Part shown: positions 35,522 through 47,800 of the stretch, piece after piece
How positions within the stretch are numbered: position 1 is the stretch's first letter
Layout of the letters: each line of letters starts with the position of its first letter
Origin: Cercis canadensis
Taxonomy: Eukaryota > Streptophyta > Magnoliopsida > Fabales > Fabaceae
Assembly: GCA_003255065.1 (NCBI GenBank)
Contig: QAOA01002502.1
Span: forward strand, 96,127 to 160,126
Length of the DNA stretch: 64,000 nt
Reading direction: 5' to 3'
Position numbers and translations under genes: made by a program
Notes under the pieces: model-generated
The model's input: the letters and a program-made list of their open reading frames with translations, nothing else
Told to the model about the DNA's origin: nothing
Database searches by the model: none

Positions 35522-36590
35522 TGATGAGTGGATTTTACATCCATGGATTAGATATCATTTACTTGGTGTTTAATTAGTTTTTGTGTTGTTTATCATATTT
35601 ATTCTTGTGGTGTTGTGTTTATTTTGTAAGGAATGTGAATATGGCACTTGAGGGATGACTCGGTGACATTTAAGCGCTCAAAAGAAGAGAACTAGGTGTC
35701 CTGGCCGAGACCTGGGTGCCTAGGTGCCCTGACAAGAGAAATTAATGATGGTTAACAGAAGCTTAGACACCCAAGCCTAGTGCCTAGGTGGCCCTGAATG
35801 TTGTCCTGTGCGACTTTTTATCATTTTTCTTATTTCTTTTAGGTTTTTAACCCTAAAAAATTTCCTAATGTAATTAGACTCCTTAGGACTTATAAATAGA
35901 TCATTTTAGGACTATATTAGGGTTCCCACAAGTTTAGAATTGAAGGAGAGAAGAACAAGGTGCGAATGATGAGACAACAATGGATTTATCTTCATTATCT
36001 TTTCTTTACTTATATTTAGAATATTTGTTAGGATGTTTTAATTTTTCAGTATGAAATAATTTTCATTTCTAGGGTTACGATGTGGCTTAGCTATGATGTT
36101 TTCATTTTCTTCTATCAAATTAATCTATGGATTATTTTCTTTGATTGAGTGTTCTTCTCTGTGCTTAATGCTTCTAATTAACTGATCACTAATTAGATGT
36201 TAGGTTAATAATAATGAAACTGGAAGGAGATTTATGTGTCTAGTTCATTAGGATGAATGTCATAGATTGCATGTGGAATAAGAATATACCTTCATAGTTT
36301 GTGTAGCCGTTACATGTGATACATAGAATTTAATGAATTTCTAGTTTTTTTTTTTATTCACATAGGGATATAATGGATCAACAATTAAGGATGTTTTCAT
36401 TATACCTCAAGAGAGGCTAGTTGAAAGATTAGGGAATCTCAACTATCAATTAGAAGAATAATTTCATAATAATGAGATATGAAAAGAGGCAGTATTGGCT
36501 CTTGCCATTCTCATTGGTTCCTTTTATTTTGTTATTTTATTAAATTCTTTTGTTTTCTTTAAAAAGACAAAACAAAAACGAGAAAATAGT
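35522..36590 (+). mobile_element. LTR-like sequence starting TGATGAGTGG
   Basis: Starts TGATGAGTGGATTTTAC, a frequent start of plant gypsy LTRs, and has a TATAAATA box at 35,891-35,898 followed by TTAGGGTTCCC and an A/G-rich leader, the usual LTR promoter layout. No coding homology, and no right border or target duplication could be fixed, so extent and family are uncertain. It probably is a solo or truncated LTR. Confidence 0.4.
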
Positions 36591-38559
36591 GAAAATGATA
36601 AATTTAGATTTTTACATCAAGGCAGACATTAGAACCAATAGAAATGAGATTTTAGTATAAGGTGTCATTTTGATTGGCTCTGGGTATTTGAAATGAGTAA
36701 TGAAACAAAAAGGAAGAAAAGAAAAAGAAAAGGGTGATGGACGGTTAACATAAAAAGTATTTTGGGAAAAAAAAAGAGAAAAAGAAAGAAGGAAGAAGAA
36801 CTGAGAGTGAGAGGAAGGGAGAGCCATCACAAGGAAAGAGGGAGAGAGGACTGGATACAAAGCAAAAAAAAGAAAAATTGCAGACCAAGAGAGCAAGAGA
36901 AAGAGAGAAGGAAAGAAAATGCAAAAGAGCCACACGAGAGAGGGAGGAGAAGAAAGAAAGAGAGAAGCAACACTTGGGGTTTGAAGCTAGAGTGAGAAAC
37001 CAATGAGGAAGAGAGAATTCCAGCGAGCTCGTGGCGGCAGCAGTGGAGGCTAAGAACTTGCCCACACTTTCATCCACTAAACTCATTGCTCAACATCTAG
37101 GCAAGATTTATCCCTCTCCCTCTCCATTTGGCTTTCTCTAGTTTGTAATTTAGTTCTTTGATTAGCTGAATTGGGTACTAGAGATGGATAATATAGTGTT
37201 TATTAGTTTAATTTTGTTTTGATAGTGTGAGAATTCTGATGGTGAAATTGGATTGTTCTTGAATATTATGCTTATATCTCTTTAATTCTAGTTTTCTTGA
37301 TATATTTAAGATGTTCTTGATCTCTATTAGAACCCATAGTACGTGGTCTTTAATGGGGGTGTGAGGAAGGAAATTTTAAATTATCATGTGCCTTAATGGA
37401 GTTGATGAAGGTTCTTGAAATTTTTGCCTTATTCTTGATCTTTTGTTATATTGCCTTGTTGATGATATTTGGATTTTATTGTCATGAGGTGCTTGCTATT
37501 TGGAGTATTTAGTTCTTTGATTCAAGCCAATTGGAGTAGTTGAGTTAGGAAGTGTTGAGGTTCTCCCTCTATAATTCATTCTCTTAAACCAATTTTCATG
37601 AATTTTAAGTTTTGGGTAAATCTTGTTCATAAACTACTAAAGGTTCATTTGAAATTATATTTGGAGTCTAATTTATCATGAGCTCCTTGATGGCATTATT
37701 GGATTCCAATGGTTATTTTTTCTACTTTGTCTCTTCTAGAATTGTTTTCTCATTGATTGATTCGGGTATGTCAATCAACACTGGTAGCACTCGGTTTTGT
37801 TTTTTCAACTAGAGTTGCAAGGCTCCGATTTAAGTGATTCCCATACCGTTAGAACTGGGAGACATGTACCTTTTTGGTGTAAAATTTTAAAAGTAAAATT
37901 TCTTCTCCCCTGTTCCTAGTTTGCGTTTGAAGTTGGCTATTTTCTTTGCAGTATCAAGTTGTCAATCAACACTAGCAGTGCTCAGTCTTTTTTTTTTTTT
38001 TTCTAGTTGGAGTATAAGAATTTCATATGAAAATTCCCTAGCATTCATTCACAATTTTTGTCTAAAGTTGACCTTGGTTTCTACTCTATTATGAGATTTT
38101 TTTAGACACTATTTTGCCTACTTTGGGTGCTATTTTGGGACTATTTTGCTTGTGTTTTATTGCTATCCCTTAGTTTTTTTTGAAGGTTAATTGAGAATTG
38201 TGTTAAAGCTTCTTGTACATCCTTGTCTTGTATCCTTTTGAGGTCTTTTCATGCTTTGTTTTGTCTTACCATTCTAGTAGACCTTTTTATTTGTTTATGC
38301 TTGAACATTTCCTTATATGATCCATTAATTAATGCTCTTTTTCTTGGCTTTATGAGCTTCCTTGATTATTGTTGTCGATAAAGTTTGTGAGTTTGATTAT
38401 AAATATTGACAAGCCAGAAGACTCAATAACGAAGTAAGGCGGAGTTATAATTAAGAAGCTTTTTGTCTTTATTTTGTTCTATAAATTTCCTTTACCTGGA
38501 CAATATCAAAATTATAATTATACCATGCATTTTTGCATTCATTTAGGGTTTTAATTGTA
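36591..38559. other. Low-complexity purine tract and unassigned LTR-like DNA
   Basis: 36,700-36,990 is an almost pure A/G tract on the plus strand (repeated GAAAGAG/GAGAGG motifs); open frames through it on either strand are compositional artefacts. 37,000-38,559 has loosely repeated phrases (TCAATCAACACT.GCAG at about 37,773 and 37,971, each followed by a T-rich run) but no coding homology. It may be the continuation of the inverted LTR at 38,560-38,853. Confidence 0.4.
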
Positions 38560-38853
38560 TTCAATGTAGTATCCACATGCCTCTTACTTATCATGGAAGG
38601 ATAGGGCAATCCATATGTATATCGGGTGGCCCACTCTATTGTTCCTAGGTAAATATAAGCACTACCCTAGAAGACGCAATATGCAAGAAATGGGTGGAAA
38701 TATTTAGGGCATGTTAGTTGCATACATTTCAGTTTAAATTTGTTGTTAGTATTCTTATTCATTTGTGTAGCTTATTATTTGAGGGATGAATAAAATACAT
38801 ATTTGGCCATATCACGTTCGCACAATTAATTTCGGGTAACCATCTTTTAGACG
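38560..38853. repeat. Inverted fragment of the 13.4-kb LTR family
   Basis: The reverse complement matches 13,575-13,880 and 29,480-29,780: GGTTACCCGAAATTAATTGTG, TTTTATTCATCCCTCAA, ATGTATGCAACTAACATGCCC and GATAAGTAAGAGGCATGTGGA blocks in the same order. It ends abruptly at 38,853, where a chromovirus fragment begins. Confidence 0.65.
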
Positions 38854-38982
38854 ATAGTAAATCGGATGATGACTCTATGCCACCTTTAAAGGAAGCTAGC
38901 GATGGTGTGGAGCATGCTGTTAAAGGTGAATTGTTGGTCATAAGTCAAACACTTGACTCACAAATGAAAGAGGATGAAGTAG

Positions 38983-39666
38983 TGATAACACATTATTTTA
39001 TACTATTTGTTTCTCTTATACTTAGTCTTTTAGTGTGTGTTTCTAGTGATTTTTATGGCTTTTAGACATGTTTTGTAGATTTGGACTTGTTGGTGCTTGT
39101 AGATTTTAATTGCTTAACTGTTAAATTCTGGCACTGCTTACGTTTTTCACCATATCTTTTGCTATAGAAGTCCGATTGATGTGATTCCAGTTTCGTTGGA
39201 AAGCTGACAGAAAATTCCACATTTCATATGAAGAGCCCAGAAGCTGATTCTCGCGTCTGGACAACTGAAATTCGCGTGCAAGCAGTCCAGATTTTCTGCT
39301 CCGCCCAGCACTCCGCCCAGCATTGACTGATTCCTTTCCTTAGGGCTGCCTATTGGACCAGAGCATGTTTATTTGGGCCAACATCTGNNNNNNNNNNNNN
39401 NNNNNNNNNNNNNNNNNNNNNNNNNNNNNNNNNNNNNNNNNNNNNNNNNNNNNNNNNNNNNNNNNNNNNNNNNNNNNNNNNNNNNNNNNNNNNNNNNNNN
39501 NNNNNNNNNNNNNNNNNNNNNNNNNNNNNNNNNNNNNNNNNNNNNNNNNNNNNNNNNNNNNNNNNNNNNNNNNNNNNNNNNNNNNNNNNNNNNNNNNNNN
39601 NNNNNNNNNNNNNNNNNNNNNNNNNNNNNNNNNNNNNNNNNNNNNNNNNNNNNNNNNNNNNNNNNN
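38983..39666 (+). mobile_element. LTR of the D family inserted in the chromovirus scrap, partly in an N gap
   Basis: Begins TGATAACACATTATTTTATAC and for about 240 bp runs parallel (roughly three quarters identical by eye) to the reverse complement of the LTR ending at 41,043. It enters a 279-base N gap (39,388-39,666). The host sequence just left (AAGTAG) is repeated just after the gap at 39,667 (AAGTAG), which looks like the 5-6 bp target duplication, so one LTR or element occupies the interval. Confidence 0.75.
39388..39666. other. Assembly gap (279 N)
   Basis: Run of unknown bases. Open frames spanning it are artefacts. The true missing length is unknown; the related LTR at 39,809-41,043 is about 1.2 kb. 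Confidence 0.98.
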
Positions 39667-39808
39667 AAGTAGTGCAGTGGAGTAACATTTTCCATACTAG
39701 TTGCCACATCAATGGTAAAGTTGGTAGTATGCTAATTGATGGAGGTAGCTGTATTAATATAACTGGCACTACTTTGGTTGAAAAGTTGGGATTTACTACC
39801 TTAAAACA

Positions 39809-41043
39809 TGACAGGTGTCGAACCGTGCAAAATTACAATAATCGATTGCAAAAGATTTGTAATATAGTGCGTAACCAGGTCATCTCCCAAAGATTCACCA
39901 GAACACTTCAATCTAACTAGGGTTTAACGTAAACAAGATGAGGGTTGAGTTTAAATGCAATATGTAAAGGAAATCAAAATGCAATAAATAAATAAATAAA
40001 TAAATAAAGAATTAGATCAAAATATGAGAATGCAATAAATTTAAGTATGCAACTAAACCTAATTAATCCATCCTTGTTCCCTAAAGATAATCTGAATTTA
40101 ATTTAATCCTTGGTTGAATGTTACCTTGAACCCCTGACAATAACACTCATAATTAATATTGAATAATCATGCAAGATTTAATTAGTCTAAGATTTAAGAC
40201 CCTATGCAACCGCACTATATCAATAAATCTAGATAAATTTAAAAACCGAATTCCTAAAGCACCCATACATCAAAGACCTTCAATGTATGATTAAAAATTT
40301 GATTGCCACAATGAGCACAATCAATTGATTGAATTCATCCAAATCATGTAATTAAATTACCATTTAATCACATAATCGACAAGAAAAGAAAATTCAAATT
40401 GAATTAAATCAAACTAGATTGTGAAGCACATGAACTCTGGATTAACAAAGGTTGTCTCATCTTGAATTGATTACAGCAAATATTAGCCTTCCATGGAAGG
40501 CATGAACACAGAAAATGCCTAAGGTAAAATTACAAGAGGAGAAAGACAAAGTTTTTCTTAACCTCTGAAAATATATATGTGTCTGTCTAGCATAAGTTTT
40601 CTTCTCCCCAAAGGTCTCCTAATTACAAAATAACACTTAATTTTCTAAAACCTAATTGTAAAAACGTGACAAAGCCCAATGTGTGTGTGATGACCCAATA
40701 AGCAAGACAAGTTAACGCTAAAAGGGTGCAGAAATTCTTGACTGCTTCCATGCAAAATTCAATTGTCCAAATGTGAGAATCAGATTCTGAACTCTCATAG
40801 AAAATTTATCATTTTCTCTTAACTTTTCTACAAAATTGAAATTACATCAATTGGACAATTGCAGCTCAAGATATAACAAAAAATGTAAACAGTGCCAAAA
40901 AATACCAATTATGCAAATAAAATCCTACAAGTACAAACAAGTCTAAATCTATAAAATATATCTATAAGCTATTAAAATCAGTAGAAATACATACAAAAAG
41001 ACTAAGTATAAAGAAAATAAATAATATAAAATAATGTATTATC
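39809..41043 (-). repeat. 3' LTR of element D
   Basis: Plus-strand borders TGACAGGTGTCGAACC and AATAATGTATTATCA, i.e. TGATAATACATT...GACACCTGTCA on the minus strand. The polypurine tract abuts it at 41,044. Contains an (AAAT)n microsatellite at about 39,983-40,008. Opposite orientation to the related LTR at 38,983. The left border is the best TG at the end of chromovirus homology and could be off by a few bases. Confidence 0.7.
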
Positions 41044-41224
41044 AAATTCCTCCACACTTAATTTTTGTATTCTTAGGTAAAATCACAAGAATAAAACTAA
41101 TGGGTAGGAAAAAAAAACACAAACTTTTCAATTAAATCAAGAATGTGAAATATCACAAGAGAACAATTCAAGCTAAAAGAAATAACAACATTCATTAAAC
41201 AATCTCTTTTGACAACAAAAAAAA

Positions 41225-41772
41225 GGTTTAATTACAATTTTAGTCCCCATATTTTAACAATTTAAATTTTTTGGTCCTCTTTTTTAAAAATAAACTATTG
41301 AGTCTCTATGTATTCATAAAATGTACAATTTTGGTCCTTTTATCTTTAAGTAAAAATTTTGAGGTTTATTTCAAGGTGTAAAGTTCTCTTATTCATAATC
41401 TCACCGTTCAGATTAAAAAGCTACGTCTTGTGAACCTCCTCACTCAATTTCAGCTCAATCTAGCGGTGGGACTTAACCCAAAATACCAAAACCATAAATT
41501 TTTATTTAACCAAAAATTTAGACTTATTCACTGTTAAATTGAGCTGAAATTTAGTTGAGAGGTTCACAAGACGTAGGTCTTCAATCTGGACGACGAGATT
41601 ATGAATCAGAGAACTTTACACATTGAAATAAACCTAAGATTTTGACTTAAAGATAAAATGACCAAAATTATACATTTTATGAATATATAGGGACTCAATA
41701 GTTCATTTTTAAAGAATGAGGACTAAAAAGTTCAAGTTGTTAAAATAAGATGACTAAAATTGTAATTAAGCC
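41225..41772. mobile_element. Palindromic foldback MITE (MULE-like)
   Basis: Left end GGTTTAATTACAATTTTAGTC and right end GACTAAAATTGTAATTAAGCC are inverted repeats, and the match continues through arms of more than 200 bp (TATTGAGTC.CTAT, ATTCATAAAATGTA, TTTATCTTTAAGT, GTTCACAAGACGTA) around a centre near 41,500, so almost the whole 548 bp is a hairpin. It is flanked by A-runs of 8 and 7 bases that may be the target duplication. No coding capacity. Long-arm foldback elements of this sort are usually Mutator-like MITEs; the superfamily is inferred. Confidence 0.85.
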
Positions 41773-41824
41773 AAAAAAATAGCATGACAATTTTATTTTA
41801 TAAGAACGAATCAAAGTGCATAGC

Positions 41825-43251
41825 TGATGAGCTGCCGAGGCTCCTCAAATTAATTAAGTTTAAGGTCGGTTACCTAAACTATTTGCAGCATAGGGCAGCC
41901 CTAAGTCGAACCTAAGGATTGTTTTATTTAGTGAATCATATTAAGAAACATATAAACAGTGTGGTTTTGTTTGTTCATGTGATTAACATAAATTAATGGT
42001 AAGTGGCAAAGTTTTAGGGAAAACAACTAATCCAAGCCTTAACTGATTCTGATTTTAGTCTATCCTTGATTTCCAATGATCCATTCAATTATTAACCATG
42101 TTCTTGGCCTTTAAAACATATCAAGAAGTCTCTCAATGTTCTATGGATGTCCACTGGTTAAGCAACCAGAATTCAGATTTAACTAAGACTAAATGAATTA
42201 AGCAAACATTCAAGTCTAGTTTTACCTAAGTCCATGATCCAGCCAAGGTGATTAATCTATCCAAAAGCTCAGAAACATTAATCAACCATACAATCCTCTT
42301 TTATCACATGCAATTAAGCAATCACACATGAAGATCCAAATTCGAATTAAACAATTCAAACAGAATAGTCCAGAGGAAGCAAGAAGTAGATTAATCATTG
42401 AATGAATAACAACAACACATAATCTCAAAACCAATAATCAGAACAGCCAAAACCTGGATTGATTTGATGAATTAGCCCTCCATGAACAAGAGAAGCCAAG
42501 TTCTTACAAAATATCTAGAGAGAAAACTTAAAGGCTAAGGAAAGTTCAAAAGCTGTCTAAAATATCTAAAAGACTTGATATCAATTTCGGCTGCCCCCTT
42601 GTGCTGATATAGACCTCCAAAATTACATGCACACCCAAATTTCCCTTAGGGCACACTTGTTCCCATGGGCCTTAGCTTTAATTGGGCTTTGGTTTGGGCC
42701 CATTTGGACTTGTCATGAGGAAGTTAGGCCCATTTAAGTGGCAGAAGGTGTCTGGAACCGTCAGCTAACTTGCACAGCAAATAAGACCATCTTCCACATA
42801 AAATATGGTGAACCGGTCTTCATATCAATTGAAGCTCTGTCTGTTAGCTTTCCAATGGTACCAGTTTCAGGTCAATATGACATCTACAACTCAAGTTATG
42901 ACCCAAATACTGCATGTAGGTCAGGATCCTGCGACAGCATGTCTTCTCTGGCTTCCAGGCTGCATATGACCTTCTGAACGTCCGAATTAGCTTTGGAGCC
43001 CTGAAAGAAAGTTGTAGACAATTCTCTCAGCTTTCCAACAAGGTATGACTCGGAATTTTTGGACATCCAGAACTCAAGATATGCCTGAAACACAGAGACA
43101 GCATATAATGCCCAGTATTGCTGGAAATTGCAATTAAGCATAAATGGATCCTAAGTCATGAAATGAGGTCTAAGTCTATGCAATTCAGCCCAAAAGAGGT
43201 TTAAAAGACTAAGTATGAGGAATAACTATTGTATAAAAAGTGTGTTCATCA
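41825..43251 (-). repeat. 3' LTR of E1 (LTR 1)
   Basis: 1,427 bp, plus-strand borders TGATGAGCTGCCGAGG and AGTGTGTTCATCA. The polypurine tract (reverse complement AAGTGTGGGGGAATT) directly follows at 43,252. Confidence 0.93.
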
Positions 43252-44804
43252 AATTCCCCCACACTTAGCTTTTGCACGTCTCGGGCAAACTAAAATTCCA
43301 AAACTAAGAAAAGCAAGAACAAGGAAACAAAAACAAATTTAAAAACTAAAGGATCACCTCCCAATGATATTTAAGAAATGCAGAAGTTCATACCACAAGT
43401 AAGATAAGCAATTAAAGATTCAAGGAACTCACAGCATTCATGAAATAAAATTTCTTCTCATCCAAAATCAACAAACAAGGTAACTTCAATTGGAAAGCAT
43501 AAGTTAAGAATGATAGATCCTCACAAGATACACTCTCAATCCCTCAAGTGTTTAGAAATTAGGTACTCCACTCAATCAAACTCATGAAGAGATGCACTAC
43601 CATAAGCTTGCTTATCTTCTATTTCTCCACTACTCAAACAAATGCACACACAAATCAAGAGGACTTTATTTAAGGTTGTAATAAGGCCAAGGTAAAGGTA
43701 AAGGAATGAAGCAAAATGGATATCACAAGGTAAAACTCAAAGAGAATAAGAGAACATTGGAGAGGAACTCAAATGACAAGCATTAAATTCCAAGTGTGTA
43801 AAGCATATTCTCCTTCTGTGCACATATTCCTTTTCCTTTTCTTTTCCTTTTTCACAATTCTGATTTTTTTTTTTTTTCAGAACCAATTGGTTTTTTTTTT
43901 CTTTCTTTCTTTCTTTCACATAATACTTTGCACATTAGGATTCACAACCTCCACACTTGTACTATTAATTACCCACAAGCATAAGAGCTCCTCTAAGACA
44001 ATGAACCAATGCTCTCCCATTCCCTAAGGTAAGGTAACAACATGGTATTTTGTACATAGGCATATAATGAGCTAATATCAAAGATAGGCAAATAGGCTCA
44101 ATAGGGGTAATCAAAGGGAAATAATACAAGGTTGGCTATTTGGCAAAGTGGCTAAATCAAGAAAGAATGCCTCAATCATGTTCATGTATGCAAATGAAAA
44201 TGTAGCCTCAAAAAGAATCAAGCAAGTTCTAGAGTTAACAAATTCCATGAGTGAAATCACACAAGAAGGAAAAAGAATGGCACAAATGCTAAATCCATTC
44301 ATCAAAAGGCTCAAAACTCACAAGGCATGTATCTATCAAACTTAATCATCAATCCAACATCTAATACCAAGCATGTAAAATTAAGGATGGAAAGCAAGCT
44401 ATTCAATCATGCTATTAACCTTGAAATGTAATTACTTTAAATTTACAACTTTACAAATTCTATAACATCATTGGAGGGTAATTAAAACAGAAAAATGACA
44501 ACAAAAACAGAAAAAACAGCAAGAACAACAAACAGAAAAAATTAAAACAGAAAACAACAAATTTACAGAAATAGTAAAGTAATCAACTAAACTAATCAAC
44601 TAACCTAATCAACTAAACAGAAAACACCTAATCAACTAAACAGAAAACAATAAAGCAACTAAACTATACAGAAATTCCTCCCCCACACTTAAATTTTACA
44701 TTGTCCTCAATGTAAAAACTTCAAAAAGTACCAACAGATGACAATTAAAAGCAAGCAGTCACATAAGGACAAGTAAAGTAAAAGAGAGAGAAGAAACATC
44801 CTTA
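43252..44804 (-). mobile_element. E1 3' non-coding region
   Basis: About 1.55 kb without coding homology between integrase tail and 3' LTR. Nearly identical to 55,480-57,060 in E2, with a T-rich tract, A/C-rich AACAGAAAA repeats (44,480-44,660) and CCCCACACTTAAATTTTACA. Small open frames on either strand here are conserved only because the copies are young. Confidence 0.8.
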
Positions 44805-47800
44805 TCAGGGGAGGTAGATGGTATCGTGCAAGTGGACCTCCTCCACTATGTCCTCCTGAGCGCCCTCATAAAATGGCTTGAGGCGATGCCCGTTCACCTT
44901 GAAAGCCTTGCTGGTGGACTCACTCGCTATCTCCACTGCACCATAAGGAAAAACCTTGGTGACAATAAACGGACCAAGCCACCGAGAACGGAGCTTGCCA
45001 GACATGAGCTTTAAGCAAGAGTTATACAAGAGAACTTTCTGGCCAGTAGAGAACTCCTTCCTCAGCACCATGTTATCATGAAACCACTTGGTCTTTTCCT
45101 TGTAAAGGCGGGAGCTCTCATAAGCATCCAAACGAAGCTCCTCAAGCTCTTTGAGGTGAAGCTTTCTCTGGGACCCGGCTTGGCTCAAATCACGGTTGCA
45201 CTGCTTGACCGCTCAATAGGCCTTGTGCTCAAGCTCCACTGGAAGGTGGCAGGCTTTGCCAAAAACTATCCGGTAGGGAGACATCCCAATAGGTGTCTTG
45301 AAAATAGTCCGGTATGCCCACAGAGCATCCTCGAGTCGCAAACTCCAGTCCTTCCGATTAGGTTGGACAGTCTTCTCCAAGATACGCTTGATTTCCCTGT
45401 TGGAGACTTCAGCTTGCCCATTGGTCTGAGGGTGGTAAGAGGTGGAAACCTTATGCATGACGCCATATTTCTTCATTAAAGCCGCCATGGTCCGGTTGCA
45501 GAAATGTGAACCCTGATCACTGATGATGGCCCTAGGAATGCCAAATCTGCAAAAAATGTTTGATCTAACAAAATCCACAACAATTTTAGAATCATCAGTA
45601 CCGGTGGCTTTCGCCTCCACCCACTTAGACACATAATCCACAGCAAATAAGATGTAAACAAAACCGAAAGAAACAGGAAAAGACCCCATAAAGTCAATAC
45701 CCCAGACATAAAAAATCTCACAGAATAGCAAAGGCTGCTGGGGCATCTCATGCCTATGGGAAATGTTCCCGGTTCTCTGACATTGTTCACAAGATTTACA
45801 AAATATATGTGCATCCCTAAATAAAGTGACCCAATACAATCCAGAGTCTAAGACCTTCCTAGCCGTACGTTGAGGACCAAAATGTCCACCACATGCAAAG
45901 CTATGGCAAAAGCTAAGAACAGACTGAAACTCATTATCAGGCACACATCTCCTAATAATTTGATCACTACAAAATTTCCAGAGATAGGGATCATCCCATA
46001 CATAATATTTCGCCTCACTCTTTAACTTGTCTATTTGTGCACGTGTGAGGTGTGAGGCAAAGCATGGGCAGCTAGATAATATACAAGATCTGCATACCAT
46101 GGAAACTCACCATGCAGCCCTAACAGCTGCTCGTCAGGAAAGGAATCCTGAATTGGCAATGGATCAGGATCTCGCTCTATGCGGCTAAGGTGGTCAGCAA
46201 CCAGGTTCTTTGCTCCACTCTTGTCTCGGATCTCCACATCAAACTCTTGAAGCAACAGCATCCACCTAATCAGCCGTGGCTTGGCATCCGGTTTCTTCAA
46301 GAGATACCTCAGAGCTGTATAATCTGAAAACACCACAACCTTAGAATCTATCAAATAAGACCTGAACTTATCTAATGCAAAAATAATAGATAAATGTTCT
46401 TTTTCAGTGGTGGTGTAGTTTGCTTGAGCAGCATCCAGAGTTCTTGAAGCATAGTAAACCACATGAGGAACTTTGGCCACACGCTGCGCCAAGACAGCTC
46501 CCAAGACATAGTTCGAAGCGTCGCACATCAGCTCGAATGGGAGTGTCCAATCAGGTGGCTGAATGACAGGGGTACTGGTGAGAGCTAGCTTCAGGCGGTT
46601 GAAAGCTTCCTTGCACTTCTGGTCAAACAGAAACTCCACATCTTTCTGCAGAAGGCAAGACAGCGGAATGGCTATCTTGCTGAAGTCTCTGATAAAGCGC
46701 CGGTAGAAACCTGCATGTCCAAGGAATGACCGCACTTCCCGCACGCATGTGGGGTAAGATAAAGCAGTAATGACATCTATTTTAGCAGGATCTACCTCAA
46801 CCCCTTTTCTAGATACTACATGGCCTAAAACTATACCTTGCTCTACCATGAAATGACACTTTTCAAAATTTAAGACAATGTTAGTCTCAATGCAGCGATG
46901 TAGTACTCTAGCTAAGCTACTCAAACAGTCATCAAAAGAAGAACCATAAATAGTAAAATCATCCATAAACACCTCCATACACTCCTCTAAAAAATCAGAG
47001 AATATACTTACCATGCACCGCTGGAAGGTACCAGGGGCGTTGCAAAGGCCGAAAGGCATCCACCGGTAAGCAAATGTGCCGAAGGGACATGTAAAAGTGG
47101 TCTTCTCTTGATCCTCCGGTGCTATATGAATCTTGAAGTACCCAGTGTAGCCATCCAGGAAGCAGTAATGCAATTTCCCAGCTAACTGCTCCAGCATTTG
47201 ATCGATGAACTGCAGGGGATAATGATCCTTCCTGGTGGCTTGATTGAGCCTCCTGTAATCGATGCAGACCCGCCAGCTATTCTGCACTCGGGTAGGTAGC
47301 AACTCGTTGTTCTGGTTGGCCACCACTGTAACCCCGGATTTCTTCGGAACGACCTGCACTGGGCTCACCCAAGTGCTGTCAGATATAGGATAAATGATGC
47401 CAGCTTGCAGAAGCTTGGTCACCTCCTTCTTTACCACATCCAAGATGAGAGGGTTTAATCGCCTCTGGGGTTGCCGCACTGGTTTAGCGTCATCTTCAAG
47501 TAATATGCGATGAATGCATGTGAATGGACTAATGCCAGGAATATCTGCTAACGTCCAGCCAATGGCTTGCTTATGCTCTCGCAGAATGCGCAACAATTTT
47601 TCCTCTTGATCAGGAAGTAAATTGTTAGCCACAATTACTGGAAGCTGCTCTGCAGATGCCAAATACGCATACTTCAGATGCTTAGGCAGAGGCTTCAGCT
47701 CTAGCTTGGGTGGCTGCACTGCAGAGGGCAGAAATCTGGGTGGCTGAATGTCAATCTCTGCAGACTGAATCTCCTCCTGAACAGTAGCTACTGCCAGCTT

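Larger units (their letters stand above)
38854..39808 (+). mobile_element. Chromovirus-type Ty3/gypsy gag-protease scrap, split by another LTR
   Basis: Left part (38,854-38,982) reads DDDSMPPLKEASD...VKGELLVISQTL and right part (39,667-39,808) reads IFHTSCHINGKV, MLIDGGSCINI and LVEKLGFTTLKH, the linker and start of the aspartic protease of plant chromoviruses. Between them lie an LTR start and an N gap. The fragment stops at 39,808, where the LTR of element D begins. It is a broken remnant; nothing else of this element is visible. Confidence 0.75.

Noticed and set aside
36745-37086. Ser/Phe-rich and Lys/Glu-rich open frames on opposite strands
   Set aside because: Composition artefacts of the purine tract; no family similarity.
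39350-39769. Open frames of about 99-139 codons across the N run on both strands
   Set aside because: They consist mostly of unknown residues and exist only because N is not read as a stop.
44826-45479. Plus-strand frames of 62 and 133 codons opposite E1 integrase
   Set aside because: Antisense shadows of the integrase region.
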